This document shows positions 51,737 to 62,453 of a DNA stretch of 64,000 bases, one piece after another. The stretch spans positions 62,001-126,000 of the forward strand of contig JAFLCU010000006.1 in the NCBI GenBank assembly GCA_017303355.1. The letters are read 5' to 3'. The position numbers were made by a program, and so were the translations under genes. Position 1 is the stretch's first letter; every line of letters starts with the position of its first letter. The notes under the pieces are model-generated. The model had not been told where the DNA came from. It saw nothing but the letters and a program-made list of their open reading frames with translations, and made no database searches. The DNA comes from Caulobacterales bacterium. Lineage in GTDB: Bacteria; Pseudomonadota; Alphaproteobacteria; Caulobacterales; Aquidulcibacteraceae.

Positions 51737-51985
51737 TTAGGGCGCGCGCATGCCGAAGAGATCGACTTTCACGGCCCAGAACACGCCCAGCCACAAAACC
51801 GCCGCGATCGCCGCCGCCCAGAGCGCTTTCTGGCGCAGATTATGCACCCGGGGCGCGCCACGTTCGGCGCCGGGAACGACCTCCTCATCCGCCTCGTGGT
51901 GGCTCTGCGCACCGACCGGCAGCAGCGCGAAAAAGCTCAACCACCACAGGATCAGGTAGATCGCAACGGCCAGAAACGGGCTCAT
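51737..51985 (-). CDS. DUF1467 family membrane protein
   Basis: 82 aa with two hydrophobic segments (AIYLILWWLSFFALLPVG and LWAAAIAAVLWLGVFWAV). YLILWWLSFFALLPVG followed by a Q-S-H-H-E acidic loop is the DUF1467 signature, small predicted inner-membrane proteins of alphaproteobacteria. Lies between mce and proS; its start overlaps the mce stop by one base. Confidence 0.88.
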   Translation of the reverse strand: MSPFLAVAIYLILWWLSFFALLPVGAQSHHEADEEVVPGAERGAPRVHNLRQKALWAAAIAAVLWLGVFWAVKVDLFGMRAP

Positions 51986-52407
51986 CAGTGCGCGCCTTTG
52001 GGCGTTTCCATCAGCTCGATCAGAACGCCGTTCGAGTTCTTCGGATGCACGAAGATGATCGGCGTGCCGTGCGCGCCAATGCGCGGCTCGTTCAACACCG
52101 TGGCGCCACGCCTCACCATTTCATCACGCGCGGCGTAGATATCGGCGACCTCGAAGCACACATGGTGCTGCCCGCCGCTTGGGTTCTTTTCCAAGAACTT
52201 GCGGATCGGTGAATTTTCACCCAGCGGCTCGATCAGCTCGATCTGACTGTTCGCTACATTCACGAACGCGAATTTCACGCCTTGGGCTTCGAGTTCGCGC
52301 GTCTCGGTGATGTCGCTGTCCGCCACGCCATAGAGCGTGCGATAGGTTTCCTTCGCCGCCTCGATGGACGGCACCGCGACGCCCACATGATTGAGCCTGC
52401 CGATCAT
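51985..52407 (-). CDS. mce: Methylmalonyl-CoA epimerase
   Basis: 140 aa, glyoxalase/VOC fold. Metal ligands in RLNHVGVAVPS (His), the central Glu/His region GQHHVCFEV, and the C-terminal Glu in GVLIELMETP. Interconverts (R)- and (S)-methylmalonyl-CoA in propionate breakdown. Between rnj and DUF1467. Confidence 0.93.
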   Translation of the reverse strand: MIGRLNHVGVAVPSIEAAKETYRTLYGVADSDITETRELEAQGVKFAFVNVANSQIELIEPLGENSPIRKFLEKNPSGGQHHVCFEVADIYAARDEMVRRGATVLNEPRIGAHGTPIIFVHPKNSNGVLIELMETPKGAH

Positions 52408-52437
52408 GGCCCTACTCCCTTTGAATTCCGCGCGAGC

Positions 52438-54120
52438 TTAGATGCGCAGCACCGTCACGTCGACCAGGGGCCGCTTGCGCCATAAGCGCTCAGCCGCCTT
52501 GCGGACCGCGCGCATGAGCGACGCCTCCACCAGATCGTCGTCGCCACGCTCGGCATGATTGAGCTTGGCGAAAGCCGCCTGCCCGGCGCGCTCCAATTCC
52601 TCAAGGGCGAGTTCGAAATCCTCCTCGTCCTCCATCGAGAGCCCGCGCACATTCACGGTTGGCCCGGCGAGAATTGCGTTTTTCCCAGATACCGCCACGG
52701 AAACATGGATCGAACCTTCGGCGCCCAGGCGCTTACGATCCTTCAGCGCATCGTCTTCTGCTTCCACGATGGTATTGCCGTCGACGAACAGGCGCCCCGC
52801 CGGCACCTCGTCGATCAGCGCGACGGGGCCTGGCGCCAAGCGGATCAGATCGCCGTTGCTGGGCGCGATCTGCTCGGGCACCTGCATCTCCTGCGCGAGC
52901 TTCACGTGCTCGCGGATGTGGCGCTTCTCGCCATGAACCGGCACGGCGATACGCGGCCGCGCCCATTGATACATCTGGCGCAATTCATCGCGCGCGGGGT
53001 GTCCCGAGACGTGGACGAAATGGTCATCGGCGGTAATCAACTCCACGCCCTTCTCAAGGAACGCGTTCTGCAGATCATGGATCGCCGCTTCGTTGCCCGG
53101 GATGACGCGCGAGGAAAAGATAACGGTATCGCCTTCCTTGAGCGACACATGCCGGTGCTCGCCACGTGCGATGCGCGAGAGCGCGGCGCGCGCCTCGCCT
53201 TGGCTACCCGTGCACAGATAGAGCACGTGTTCGGGATCGAGCGAGCCTGCATCGTCTTCGTCGATCACGTGCGGCACGTCTTGCAGCAGGCCCACACTCT
53301 GCGCCGCGTTGAAGATGCGATGCATCGAGCGGCCGACGAGGCACGGCGTACGGCCACAAGCCTTCGCAGCTTTGAGCGCCGTTTCGACGCGCGCGACATT
53401 CGAAGCGAAAGCCGTCACCGCCACGCGACCCTTGCAGCCGGCGATCACCTCAGTGAGCTTTTCGCGGACATCGCCTTCCGAACCGGCCGTGCCTTCGACA
53501 AAAACATTGGTGCTGTCACACACCATCGCCAGCACGCCTTCCTCGGCCATGGCGCGCAGCTTTGCTTCGTCGGTGGTTTCGCCGATTAGCGGATCTGGAT
53601 CGATCTTCCAATCGCCCGTGTGCCAGACGAGCCCCAGCGGCGTGCGGATGGCAAGCCCGTTCGGCTCGGGGATCGAGTGCGTGAGCGTGACGAAATCGAT
53701 GTCGAACGGCCCAAGCGTGAGTTGACCTTTGAGCGGAATTTCCGTGAGCGAGACCTTATCCAAAAGGCCCTGCTCCTTGAGCTTCTCGCGCACCAGCGCG
53801 GCCGTAAACGGCGTCGCATAGACGGGCGATTTCAAACGCGGCCAAAGCCAGCCAAGCGCGCCGATGTGATCCTCATGCGCGTGTGTCAGCACGATGCCGA
53901 TGATATTGTCGCGCTCTTCTTCAAGATAGGTCGGATCGGGCAGAATGAGATCGACCCCGGGCGTTGTATCCTCACGCCCGAACGTAACGCCGATATCGAC
54001 CACGATCCATTTGCGCGCATCCGGCGGACCATAGCCGTACGCATTCAGATTCATGCCGATCTCGCCGGAGCCGCCAAGCGGCAGAAACACCAATTCGTCG
54101 TCTGGCTTTGCCTTGCTCAA
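52438..54120 (-). CDS. rnj: Ribonuclease J
   Basis: 560 aa, metallo-beta-lactamase/beta-CASP nuclease. Metal motif [13 protein letters not shown], then the beta-CASP region ([39 protein letters not shown]) and a C-terminal domain. Has 5'-to-3' exonuclease and endonuclease activity in mRNA and rRNA processing. Overlaps coaX by 4 nt; the rnj-coaX-birA-nuoN order is standard in alphaproteobacteria. Confidence 0.94.
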   Translation of the reverse strand: MSKAKPDDELVFLPLGGSGEIGMNLNAYGYGPPDARKWIVVDIGVTFGREDTTPGVDLILPDPTYLEEERDNIIGIVLTHAHEDHIGALGWLWPRLKSPVYATPFTAALVREKLKEQGLLDKVSLTEIPLKGQLTLGPFDIDFVTLTHSIPEPNGLAIRTPLGLVWHTGDWKIDPDPLIGETTDEAKLRAMAEEGVLAMVCDSTNVFVEGTAGSEGDVREKLTEVIAGCKGRVAVTAFASNVARVETALKAAKACGRTPCLVGRSMHRIFNAAQSVGLLQDVPHVIDEDDAGSLDPEHVLYLCTGSQGEARAALSRIARGEHRHVSLKEGDTVIFSSRVIPGNEAAIHDLQNAFLEKGVELITADDHFVHVSGHPARDELRQMYQWARPRIAVPVHGEKRHIREHVKLAQEMQVPEQIAPSNGDLIRLAPGPVALIDEVPAGRLFVDGNTIVEAEDDALKDRKRLGAEGSIHVSVAVSGKNAILAGPTVNVRGLSMEDEEDFELALEELERAGQAAFAKLNHAERGDDDLVEASLMRAVRKAAERLWRKRPLVDVTVLRI

Positions 54121-54893
54121 AACGTGCCGCCATTCCTTTTGTAGATTTCGAGCAGCCCGCGCGATGTGACGTCCTGATCGAAGTGATCGATATAGGGAAA
54201 CGAACCTTCGAAGATCGAGGCGACGCCACCGGTCGCGATCGTCTTCATGGGTTCACCGTACTCAGCGCGGATGCGGCGGCACAGCCCTTCGATCATATCG
54301 ATGGAGCCCCAATAGATGCCCGATTGCATGGCGCTGACTGTGTCCTTGCCGATGACGCGACCCGGATCGCGGATTTCCACACGCGGAAGCCGCGCCGCCG
54401 CCTCGTGCAACGCCTGCAGCGAAAGATTGATCCCCGGAAGGATTATGCCGCCCTCGAAGGCGCCGTCCTTGGCGACAATATCGAAAGTGGTGGCCGTGCC
54501 GCTGTCGATCACGATGCATGGGCCGCCATATTGAACATAGGCGCCGACAGCGTTGACCAGACGGTCCGCACCCGCTTCGCTAGGCTTGTCGATGCGCACG
54601 TCGATGCCCAGCGCGACGCCGGGCTCGCCGATCACCATCGGCTCGGACTCGATATAGCGCCGCGACAGATTGCGCAGGTTGAACAGCGCCTGCGGCACGA
54701 CCGTGGAAACGATGCAGGCGTGCATGTCCGCGAAGCTCAAGCCCGCCAGCGCCATGCTCTGCGATAGCCACGGCGCGTACTCGTCAGCGGTGCGGCGCGA
54801 GTCCGTGGAGGCGCGCCATTGGGCGCGCCATTCCACGCCGTCATGCACGGCGAATTTCGTGTTGGTATTGCCGACATCGATGGCCAAAAGCAT
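54117..54893 (-). CDS. coaX: Type III pantothenate kinase
   Basis: 258 aa. N-terminal phosphate motif [15 protein letters not shown] (Asp and Asn ligands), then the pantothenate site [14 protein letters not shown] and the [11 protein letters not shown] motif. First step of coenzyme A synthesis, ATP-dependent. Between birA (gap 3 bp) and rnj. Confidence 0.94.
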   Translation of the reverse strand: MLLAIDVGNTNTKFAVHDGVEWRAQWRASTDSRRTADEYAPWLSQSMALAGLSFADMHACIVSTVVPQALFNLRNLSRRYIESEPMVIGEPGVALGIDVRIDKPSEAGADRLVNAVGAYVQYGGPCIVIDSGTATTFDIVAKDGAFEGGIILPGINLSLQALHEAAARLPRVEIRDPGRVIGKDTVSAMQSGIYWGSIDMIEGLCRRIRAEYGEPMKTIATGGVASIFEGSFPYIDHFDQDVTSRGLLEIYKRNGGTF

Positions 54894-54896
54894 GGG

Positions 54897-55649
54897 CTAT
54901 CCTGTTGTCTGGGGCAGCAGCACATCGCCAGCGGCGATCAGCTTAGGCCCATTGTCGGTGCCCAATTCGAGTTCGCCGCGCAAAGAGATACCAGCGATGC
55001 GGCCTTCAATCACCTGCTCGCCCTGAATGACCCGCGCCATCTGGCCAAGGCCGTGCGCGCGGCTAAGCCACGCGCGGCGCAGCGGCTCGAAGCCTTCGGC
55101 TTGCGTGCACGCGGACCAAGCCTCTAGCCGTGGCCGCAGCTGCGCCAAGAAGGCCAGCGGCTCCGGCGCCGGCGCGTCCGGCGGCAGCAGCGCACGCAGG
55201 CTGGTCGTCGGTTGGTCGAGGCCCTCGGGCGCTGACGCCAGGTTCACGCCGAAGGCCAGAGCCGCCCACAGGCCCCCGCCCGCCATGGCGCCCGAGTCCA
55301 ACAAAATTCCGGCGGCCTTTGCGCCGTCAATGAAGACATCGTTGGGCCATTTGAGCGTGGCGCGGCCGGCGCCAATGATCGCGTCCATGGTTTCGGCGAT
55401 GGCTACGCCCGTGGCGAAACCCAGGAGCGCGATCTCTTGCGCCGGCCGCGTTGTCGCGAACAGGTACGTCGCCAGAAGATTGCCTTCGAGTGAGGCCCAG
55501 GCGCGGCCGCGGCGACCACGGCCCGCCGTCTGCCGACGCGCAATCAACCAAACAGGCCCGAACTCGCCCCGCTCCGCGCGGCGGCGCGCCTCCAGAATCG
55601 TGGAGTCGATTTCGTCGAAGACCTCGACCGGCGCCTGGCCGTCGATCAT
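54897..55649 (-). CDS. birA: Biotin-[acetyl-CoA-carboxylase] ligase
   Basis: 250 aa from the ATG at 55649 (MIDGQAPVEVFDEIDST). Biotinyl-AMP site GRGRRGRAWAS and KWPNDVFIDGAKAAGILLD; small C-terminal SH3-like domain. No N-terminal helix-turn-helix, so it is a group I ligase without repressor function. The longer frame upstream lies inside nuoN and has no start signal. 13 bp after nuoN. Confidence 0.92.
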   Translation of the reverse strand: MIDGQAPVEVFDEIDSTILEARRRAERGEFGPVWLIARRQTAGRGRRGRAWASLEGNLLATYLFATTRPAQEIALLGFATGVAIAETMDAIIGAGRATLKWPNDVFIDGAKAAGILLDSGAMAGGGLWAALAFGVNLASAPEGLDQPTTSLRALLPPDAPAPEPLAFLAQLRPRLEAWSACTQAEGFEPLRRAWLSRAHGLGQMARVIQGEQVIEGRIAGISLRGELELGTDNGPKLIAAGDVLLPQTTG

Positions 55650-55662
55650 CGCGTCCGCTTTC

Positions 55663-57117
55663 TCAGAACCACATCCGCGCGGCTGTTTCGGCCCAACGTT
55701 GCATAGCGCCAAGCGCCAACACCAGAACGGGGAACGTGAGCGCGGCCGCCACCGTCGCCGTGATCGCCACGGTGCTGCTGGCGCGCTGCAGCGCCGGCGC
55801 CGGCGCCGCAAACCAGATCGAGGCCAGCAAGCGCAGATAATACGCCGCCGAGATCACCGCGGCGATGCCGCCGAGCACCGCCAGCCAGACAAGGCCCGCA
55901 TCCACGGCGGCGGTGAACACCACAAGCTTGCCCATGAAGCCCGCGAACGGCGGAATGCCGGCGATCGAGAACAGCAGCATCGTGAACAGCGCCGCCATCC
56001 ACGCGCGGCGTTGCGCCAGGCCCGCGAGATCGGCGACCGTCTCCGCGGGCGCGCCGTCACGGCGCATCGCCAGAATGAGCGCAAAGATGCCGACGTTCGC
56101 TGGCAGATAGAGCGCAAGATAGAGCAGCGCCGAGGCCGGCCCGTGCTCCGGCCCGCTGGCGAGCCCCATGAGCGCGTAACCCATGTTGCCAATCGACGAA
56201 TACGCCATCAGGCGCTTCAGGTTCGTCTGCAGCAGCGCCGCCACCGAACCCCAAACCATCGAGATCGCGGCGAGCGCCACCAGCACCTGGCGCCACTGAT
56301 CTTCCATGCCGCCGAAGGGTTCGTAGAGCACGCGCGCCATCAACGCGACGGCGGCGACCTTCGGCGCGGCTGCGAAGAATGCCGTCACCGGCGTCGGCGC
56401 GCCTTCATAGACATCCGGCGTCCACATGTGGAACGGCGCGGCCGACATTTTGAAGCCGAGCGCGCAGAGCATCAGCACCAAGCCAAAGATGAGGCCAATC
56501 CCGCCCGCGCCCTCGTCCACGGCCGCGGCGATCGCGTCGAAATGGATCGAGCCGGTGAAGCCATAAACGAAGGACGAACCAAACAGCAGCAAGCCCGACG
56601 AAATCGCGCTCAGCACGAAATATTTGAGACCCGCCTCCGAAGAATGCGCATCGTCACGCCGCCACGCCGCCAGCACATAGGCTGACAAGCTTTGCAGCTC
56701 GACGCCAACATAAAGGCTGATCAAATCCTGCGCCGACACCATGACGAACATGCCGAGCACGGCGAGCACGATCAGCACCGGGTATTCGAAGCGCTTGTCA
56801 TTGGCGCGCGTGAAATGGTCCGCGCCGAGCGCAAGCGTAGCGGCCGCCGAAAGCGCGATCAACACCTTGGCGAATACGCCGACGCCATCGACCACCATCG
56901 CGCCTTGGAAGATCGTCGCCGGCGCCACCGGGCTGAACGCATATGCGAGCGCGCCCGCGCCGGCGAGAACGATCACGCCGAGCAATGAAAGCAAGCCAAA
57001 CACGCGCTGGCCGCCCCACGCACCGATCACGGCCGCAAGCAGCGCGAACGCGGCAAGCAAAAGCTCTGGCCGCGCGTGCTGCAGGCTGCTCATCAGATCA
57101 TAGAGCGGAGCGTTCAT
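55663..57117 (-). CDS. nuoN: NADH-quinone oxidoreductase subunit N
   Basis: 484 aa, antiporter-like membrane subunit with about 14 transmembrane segments. Conserved glutamate of the TM5 type in [19 protein letters not shown] context (SLYVGVELQ), and the lysine helix [19 protein letters not shown]. Contributes to proton pumping. Last nuo gene; overlaps nuoM by 4 nt, birA follows. Confidence 0.95.
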   Translation of the reverse strand: MNAPLYDLMSSLQHARPELLLAAFALLAAVIGAWGGQRVFGLLSLLGVIVLAGAGALAYAFSPVAPATIFQGAMVVDGVGVFAKVLIALSAAATLALGADHFTRANDKRFEYPVLIVLAVLGMFVMVSAQDLISLYVGVELQSLSAYVLAAWRRDDAHSSEAGLKYFVLSAISSGLLLFGSSFVYGFTGSIHFDAIAAAVDEGAGGIGLIFGLVLMLCALGFKMSAAPFHMWTPDVYEGAPTPVTAFFAAAPKVAAVALMARVLYEPFGGMEDQWRQVLVALAAISMVWGSVAALLQTNLKRLMAYSSIGNMGYALMGLASGPEHGPASALLYLALYLPANVGIFALILAMRRDGAPAETVADLAGLAQRRAWMAALFTMLLFSIAGIPPFAGFMGKLVVFTAAVDAGLVWLAVLGGIAAVISAAYYLRLLASIWFAAPAPALQRASSTVAITATVAAALTFPVLVLALGAMQRWAETAARMWF

Positions 57118-58625
57118 GGCGCGGCTCCCGCGAAGGCGGCGGCGATGGCCTCAGCCGACGAATTGGTGAAATCGAGCACGTAGCTCGGCGCAAAACCCAT
57201 CACCAAGGTGGCGATGATGAGCGGGATGAAGATCACCCATTCGCGCGCATCGATATCGGTGATGCCGTCGAGCTTTGGGTTCTCGATGTTGCCCAGCGCG
57301 ACCTTGCGATAAAGCGTCAACGCATAAGCGGCCGAGAAGATGACGCCGAGGGCCGCGCCCGCCGCCACCCAGGCGTTCACCTGGAAGACGCCGACCATGG
57401 TGAGGATTTCACCCGGGAAACCGCTGGTGCCCGGCAAGCCGACATTGCCCATCGTGAAGAGCAGAAAGATCGCCGCATAGACCGGCATCCGGTTCACGAG
57501 GCCGCCATAGAAGGCGATCTCGCGCGTGTGCGTGCGATCGTAAACGACGCCGACGCACAGGAAGAGCGCGCCCGAGATGACGCCGTGTGAGATCATCTGG
57601 AAAATCGCGCCTTGGATGCCCTGCGCGTTGCCCGCGAAAATGCCCATCGTCACAAAGCCCATGTGGGCCACGGACGAATAGGCAATCAGCTTCTTCATAT
57701 CGAGCTGACGGAACGCCACCAGCGACGCCCACACGATCGCGATCACCGAAAGGCCGAACACGAACGGCGTGAAGAAGTGTGACGCATCCGGGAACATCGG
57801 CAGCGAGAAGCGCAGGAAGCCGTAGCCGCCCATCTTCAGGAGGATCGCCGCCAGCACGACCGAGCCGGCCGTCGGCGCTTCCACGTGCGCGTCCGGCAGC
57901 CAGGTATGCACCGGCCACATCGGCATCTTCACCGCGAACGACGCGAAGAAGGCGAGCCACAGCCAAATCTGCAGGCTCGGATCGAACCCGGTCGTGGCCG
58001 CATAGCGTGTCAGTTCATCTATATTGCTGGTGCCCGAGATCGAGATCATGGCGACAATCGCCACCAGCATCAGGATCGAACCCAACAGCGTGTAGAGGAA
58101 GAATTTGAACGCCGCATAGACGCGGCGCGCCCCGCCCCACACGCCGATGAGAATGAACATCGGAATGAGGCCGGCTTCGAAGAACACGTAGAAGAGGATG
58201 ATGTCCTGCGCGCAGAAGACGCCGATCATCAGCGTCTCAAGCAGCAGGAACAGCACCATGTAGCTGGCGACCTGTTTCTCGATCGTCCAACTCGCCAAAA
58301 TGCACAACGGCGTGAGGAAGGTCGTCAGCACGACCAGCGCCATCGAGAGCGAGTCCACGCCCATGGCGTAGGACGCACCGAACGCCCACGGCACATTCTC
58401 GACCAATTGATAGCCGACCGCGTTGGGATCGAACGCCGCGAAAGCGATCAGCGACACGACAAAGGTCGCGATCGTCACGATCAGCGTGATGACGCGCACG
58501 CCTTGGTCGAAACCGGCATTGTCGCCGCGCAGCATGGCGCGCGCGGCCAGCACCCAGAGCGCCCCCGCCGCCGGCAGGAACGTCACGATCGAAAGTAGCG
58601 GCCAACCGGCGAAGAACTCGCTCAT
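57114..58625 (-). CDS. nuoM: NADH-quinone oxidoreductase subunit M
   Basis: 503 aa, about 14 transmembrane segments. [18 protein letters not shown] carries the conserved glutamate, and [19 protein letters not shown] the conserved lysine/histidine region of the antiporter-like subunits; [12 protein letters not shown] near the C-terminus. Proton-pumping subunit of complex I. Overlaps nuoL and nuoN by 4 nt each. Confidence 0.96.
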   Translation of the reverse strand: MSEFFAGWPLLSIVTFLPAAGALWVLAARAMLRGDNAGFDQGVRVITLIVTIATFVVSLIAFAAFDPNAVGYQLVENVPWAFGASYAMGVDSLSMALVVLTTFLTPLCILASWTIEKQVASYMVLFLLLETLMIGVFCAQDIILFYVFFEAGLIPMFILIGVWGGARRVYAAFKFFLYTLLGSILMLVAIVAMISISGTSNIDELTRYAATTGFDPSLQIWLWLAFFASFAVKMPMWPVHTWLPDAHVEAPTAGSVVLAAILLKMGGYGFLRFSLPMFPDASHFFTPFVFGLSVIAIVWASLVAFRQLDMKKLIAYSSVAHMGFVTMGIFAGNAQGIQGAIFQMISHGVISGALFLCVGVVYDRTHTREIAFYGGLVNRMPVYAAIFLLFTMGNVGLPGTSGFPGEILTMVGVFQVNAWVAAGAALGVIFSAAYALTLYRKVALGNIENPKLDGITDIDAREWVIFIPLIIATLVMGFAPSYVLDFTNSSAEAIAAAFAGAAP

Positions 58626-60637
58626 GGCGCGCCTCCGATGCCGGCGAAGATCGCATAGGCGCCGAACGCCACCGCCGCGATCAGCATGAGGAAGCTATAA
58701 TGATAGACAAAGCCCGTCTGCAGGCGGCGCAGATTGCGCGAGAAGAAGCGTGAAGTCGCGGCGACGCCATCGGGCCCCAGCCCATCGATGGTTTTCTGGT
58801 CGCCCCACTTCCAGAAGATGTCGCCAATGGCGCGCGCGCCTTTGACGAAGATGAAATCGTAAATCTCGTCGACATACCATTTGTTGTAGAGGAACGCGTG
58901 CAGCGGCCCTTTGGCCATCGCCTTCGAGGCGGAGGGCTTCCACAGATAGAAGATGATCGCGAGCAGAAAGCCGGTCACGGTCACGATCAACGGCGCCCAA
59001 AGCACCCAGGTTGGGAAATCGTGATGGCCGACATGGAACGGGATCACGTGATCCCAGAATTCCTCGGCATGATGGCCGAGGAAGTACGGTGCGAATACAA
59101 AGCCCGCCGCGATCGCCCCCGCCGCCAGCACGAACAGCGGCGCAAGCATCACCCACGGTGATTCATGCGCCGGAGCGGAGCCGTCGGCCGGCTTCTCGTG
59201 ATGACCATGCCCATGATCGTCATGGGCGTGGCCGTGATCGTCATGGTGCGCGTCGGGATTGCCGCGATACTTGCCTTCAAAGGTCATGAAGGCGAGGCGC
59301 CAGGAATAGAAGCTCGTCATCAGCGCCGCGCTGATGCCGCACCAGAAAGCGAATTGGGCGCCGATGCCGTGGCTGCCGTAGGCCGCTTCGATGATGGCGT
59401 CCTTCGAATAGAAGCCGGCGAAGCCGCCGATGCCGGGAATGCCGAAGCCGATCAGCGCCAGCGTACCGATCGTCATCATCGCCCAGGTGATCATCATGGG
59501 CTTACGCACGCCACCCATGTAACGCATGTCCTGCTCGTGATGCAGGCCGTGGATGACCGAGCCCGCGCCTAGGAAAAGCAGCGCCTTGAAGAAGGCGTGC
59601 GTGAACAGGTGGAACATGGCCGCATTGTAGGCGCCCACGCCCGCCGCGAAGAACATGTAGCCGAGCTGCGAACAGGTCGAATACGCGATCACGCGCTTGA
59701 TGTCGTTTTGCGCGAGGCCAACCGTGGCGGCGAAGAACGCCGTCACCGCGCCGATGATGGTGACAAATCCGCTGGTCAGCGGCGCCATTTCGAAAAGCTC
59801 ACCGCAGCGCGCGACCATGAACACGCCGGCGGTCACCATCGTCGCGGCGTGGATCAGCGCGGAGATCGGCGTCGGGCCTTCCATCGCGTCTGGCAGCCAC
59901 ACGTGCAGGAAGAATTGCGCCGACTTGCCCATCGCGCCGATGAACAGCAGGAACGTCACCACTTCGATGGCGCGGAACTGAACCTCGCCCACGCCGAGCA
60001 TCATGTCGGGCGCGGCCGCCGCAGCCTCGAACACCACATCGTATTGGATTGAGCCGTAGCAGAAGAACGCCGCCATGATGCCGAGCGCGAAGCCGAAATC
60101 GCCGACACGGTTGGTCACGAACGCCTTGATCGAGGCGTCGTTGGCCGAGCGCTTCTGATACCAGAAGCCGATCAGCAGGTACGACGCCACGCCCACCCCT
60201 TCCCAGCCGAAGAAAAGCTGCAGGAAGTCGTTCGCCGTCACCAAAGCGAGCATCGAGAAGGTGAAGAACGAAAGGTAGGAGAAGAAACGCGCGCGGTGCG
60301 GGTCTTCGGCCATGTAGCCGATCGAATAGACGTGAACCAGGAACGAGACCGTGTTCACCACCACCAGCATGATCGCCGACAGGGTATCGATGCGCACACT
60401 CCAGGTGGAGGTAAAGCCCGCCACGTCGATGAAGCGGAAGAGCTCGATGACGCGCTCGTGACCCTCCCCCCAGACGAAATCGATAAAGATCGGCCACGAC
60501 AGCAGCAGCGAAAGACCCACCGAACCGGTGGTCAACGCCATGGCGACCTTGTCGCCGATATAGCGTTGCAAGAGGCCTGCGATCGCGGCCGCGAGCAGCG
60601 GCCCAAGAACGATGAGGACTTCGGGGGAGAATTGCAC
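58622..60637 (-). CDS. nuoL: NADH-quinone oxidoreductase subunit L
   Basis: 671 aa, the largest antiporter-like subunit with about 16 transmembrane segments and the C-terminal lateral helix. [38 protein letters not shown] and [17 protein letters not shown] motifs are present. An unusual His/Asp-rich loop ([20 protein letters not shown], about residues 460-480) could bind metal; such loops vary between species. 4-bp gap after nuoK. Confidence 0.96.
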   Translation of the reverse strand: MQFSPEVLIVLGPLLAAAIAGLLQRYIGDKVAMALTTGSVGLSLLLSWPIFIDFVWGEGHERVIELFRFIDVAGFTSTWSVRIDTLSAIMLVVVNTVSFLVHVYSIGYMAEDPHRARFFSYLSFFTFSMLALVTANDFLQLFFGWEGVGVASYLLIGFWYQKRSANDASIKAFVTNRVGDFGFALGIMAAFFCYGSIQYDVVFEAAAAAPDMMLGVGEVQFRAIEVVTFLLFIGAMGKSAQFFLHVWLPDAMEGPTPISALIHAATMVTAGVFMVARCGELFEMAPLTSGFVTIIGAVTAFFAATVGLAQNDIKRVIAYSTCSQLGYMFFAAGVGAYNAAMFHLFTHAFFKALLFLGAGSVIHGLHHEQDMRYMGGVRKPMMITWAMMTIGTLALIGFGIPGIGGFAGFYSKDAIIEAAYGSHGIGAQFAFWCGISAALMTSFYSWRLAFMTFEGKYRGNPDAHHDDHGHAHDDHGHGHHEKPADGSAPAHESPWVMLAPLFVLAAGAIAAGFVFAPYFLGHHAEEFWDHVIPFHVGHHDFPTWVLWAPLIVTVTGFLLAIIFYLWKPSASKAMAKGPLHAFLYNKWYVDEIYDFIFVKGARAIGDIFWKWGDQKTIDGLGPDGVAATSRFFSRNLRRLQTGFVYHYSFLMLIAAVAFGAYAIFAGIGGAP

Positions 60638-60641
60638 CGTC

Positions 60642-60950
60642 TCAGCCCCTCATCTGATTGATGTCTTCAACCGCGATATTGCCGCGGTTGCGGAAGTACG
60701 TGACCAGGATGGCGAGGCCGACCGCGGCCTCGGCGGCGGCGACCGTCAGCACCATCATCGCGAAAATCTGGCCCTGCAGGTTTTGCAGGAAGGCCGAGAA
60801 CGCGACCAGATTGACGTTCACCGACAGCAGAACCAGTTCAATCGACATCAGGATGATGATGACGTTCTTGCGGTTCACGAAAATGCCGAAGACGCCGATC
60901 GTGAACAGCGCGGCGGCGACGAACAGATAGTGGGCGAGCGTGATTTCCAT
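60642..60950 (-). CDS. nuoK: NADH-quinone oxidoreductase subunit K
   Basis: 102 aa, three transmembrane segments. [20 protein letters not shown] followed by [17 protein letters not shown] contains the two conserved membrane glutamates region; [18 protein letters not shown] near the end. Start overlaps the nuoJ stop by one base. Confidence 0.96.
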   Translation of the reverse strand: MEITLAHYLFVAAALFTIGVFGIFVNRKNVIIILMSIELVLLSVNVNLVAFSAFLQNLQGQIFAMMVLTVAAAEAAVGLAILVTYFRNRGNIAVEDINQMRG

Positions 60951-61558
60951 CAGCCGATCCCCTGCCCTGGGCGAATGTCCTTAAGCTCGACGCCCTCGGC
61001 GCGCTTCCGTCCCACCTGGGCTGCGATGTCCTGTTTCTTGACGCCGGGGCGATGGCGCAGCGTCAGCACGATCGCGCCGATCATCGCCACGAACAGGATC
61101 AGACCGGCCAGCTGAAACACGAGCAGATAATCGGTGTAGAGCACCTGGCCGATCTGCTCGGCGTTGGTGACAGCCCCAGGCGCGGCCGGCGCCAAAGCGA
61201 TCGGCGCGCCATCGGCCGACATCGCCGCGCTCGCCACCAGGCCAAGCTCGCCCAATAGCGCTAACGCCACGATGGCGCCGATTGGCATGTAGCTCAGAAA
61301 GCCCTGCTTCAGCTCGGCGAAATCGACGTCGAGCATCATCACGACGAACAAGAACAACACCGCGACCGCGCCGACATAGACGACCACCAGCAGCATCGCC
61401 AGAAACTCAGCGCCCAGCAGCACGAACAAGCCTGCCGCCGTGAAGAACGTCAGGATCAGGAACAGCACCGAGTGCACGGGGTTGCGTGCGGCGATAACCG
61501 CGAACGCGGAAATCACCGCGATCGCGGACAGCACATAGAAGGCGATCGACGCCAACAT
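60950..61558 (-). CDS. nuoJ: NADH-quinone oxidoreductase subunit J
   Basis: 202 aa, five transmembrane segments. [20 protein letters not shown] and [20 protein letters not shown] (pi-bulge helix) are the family signatures. The C-terminal 30 residues ([20 protein letters not shown]) are cytoplasmic and basic. A family A repeat separates it from nuoI, the only sizeable gap in the nuo block. Confidence 0.95.
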   Translation of the reverse strand: MLASIAFYVLSAIAVISAFAVIAARNPVHSVLFLILTFFTAAGLFVLLGAEFLAMLLVVVYVGAVAVLFLFVVMMLDVDFAELKQGFLSYMPIGAIVALALLGELGLVASAAMSADGAPIALAPAAPGAVTNAEQIGQVLYTDYLLVFQLAGLILFVAMIGAIVLTLRHRPGVKKQDIAAQVGRKRAEGVELKDIRPGQGIG

Positions 61559-61580
61559 CCGTTACGCTCTCCCCATGCAT

Positions 61581-61699
61581 CCTCCCCCGCACGTGGGGGA
61601 GGTGGCGAGCGAAGCGAGCCGGAGGGGGACGCTGCGCGCGTGATCGCACACTCCCCCCCCAATCCGCTTCGCGGACAGCTCCCCCGCACGCGAGGGAGC
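61581..61699. repeat. Double-palindrome repeat, family A, intergenic copy 2 (nuoI-nuoJ gap)
   Basis: Left palindrome CCTCCCCC..GGGGGAGG at 61581-61602 and right palindrome GCTCCCCCGC..GAGGGAGC at 61678-61699, with about 75 bp between. Arms match the other family A copies. It occupies most of the 161-bp nuoI-nuoJ gap in a block where other genes nearly touch, so it looks inserted; nuo transcription must pass through it or restart. Confidence 0.82.
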
Positions 61700-61719
61700 A
61701 TGAGTGACACCGCGCCGGA

Positions 61720-62208
61720 TCATCGATACGGCGCGTCCAGTTCCAAATTCTTCGCGATCTCCCGCTCCCAGCGATCACCGTTCGCGAGCAGACGTTCCTT
61801 GTCGTAATAGAGTTCTTCACGCGTCTCGGTGGCGAACTCGAAATTCGGCCCCTCGACGATCGCATCTACCGGGCAGGCTTCCTGGCAGAAGCCGCAATAG
61901 ATGCATTTCACCATGTCGATGTCGTAGCGCGTGGTGCGGCGCGAGCCGTCCTCACGTGGTTCGGCCTCGATGGTGATGGCCTGCGCCGGGCAGATGGCTT
62001 CGCAGAGTTTGCAGGCGATGCAGCGCTCTTCACCGTTCGCATAACGGCGCAGCGCGTGTTCACCACGGAAGCGCGGGCTGAGCGGCCCCTTCTCGAACGG
62101 GTAGTTCACCGTGGCCTTGCGGGTGAAGAAATACTTCATGCCGAGCGCAAACCCGCCCAGCATGTCTAGCATCAAAGCGCCTTTCGCGGCTTGGAGTAAG
62201 CGCGACAT
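61720..62208 (-). CDS. nuoI: NADH-quinone oxidoreductase subunit I
   Basis: 162 aa from the ATG at 62208 ([17 protein letters not shown]), with GGGGAG upstream. Two [4Fe-4S] motifs: [14 protein letters not shown] and [15 protein letters not shown]. These carry clusters N6a and N6b on the path to N2. A longer frame reaching 62298 overlaps the small lipoprotein gene and is unlikely. Confidence 0.96.
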   Translation of the reverse strand: MSRLLQAAKGALMLDMLGGFALGMKYFFTRKATVNYPFEKGPLSPRFRGEHALRRYANGEERCIACKLCEAICPAQAITIEAEPREDGSRRTTRYDIDMVKCIYCGFCQEACPVDAIVEGPNFEFATETREELYYDKERLLANGDRWEREIAKNLELDAPYR

Positions 62209-62210
62209 CT

Positions 62211-62453
62211 CTATCTCCCCGCGCACCGGTAGGTGCGGTACGCGAACCCATCGAAACCAGTCTGCTGGCTGACGAAGCCGGCCGCGCCATTCTCGCAATA
62301 CGAATTGGCTCTGGCGTCCGCCTCGGCTTGCGTTTGCACGGCGGCGTCAAAGCGCACGTCAAACATGTCGCCTTCGCGCTCCACGACTTGCGGCAGCGTG
62401 GTTGCGCAGGCGCCAAGCGCGAACAGAATGGTGAGAGCCAGCCCGCGCATCAA
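62211..62453 (-). CDS. Small lipoprotein inside the nuo operon
   Basis: 80 aa: [20 protein letters not shown], a lipoprotein signal with lipobox LGAC, then a short mature part with two cysteines ([14 protein letters not shown]) that may pair. The first ATG overlaps the nuoH stop (ATGATG), and the stop is 2 bp before the nuoI start, so it is co-translated in the operon. Not a known complex I subunit. Small lipoproteins of similar form in alphaproteobacterial genomes have no assigned function. Confidence 0.8.
   Translation of the reverse strand: MMRGLALTILFALGACATTLPQVVEREGDMFDVRFDAAVQTQAEADARANSYCENGAAGFVSQQTGFDGFAYRTYRCAGR

Noticed and set aside
55027..56685. 552-codon plus-strand frame opposite birA and nuoN
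   Set aside because: Arg/His-rich antisense translation over two clear genes.
59150..59260. His/Asp-rich low-complexity tract considered as a tandem repeat or separate gene
   Set aside because: It is an in-frame loop of nuoL, with transmembrane segments intact on both sides.
61581..61699. Palindrome pair considered as an insertion-sequence remnant
   Set aside because: No transposase fragment and no terminal direct repeats are visible; its small size and repeated occurrence fit a REP-like element better.
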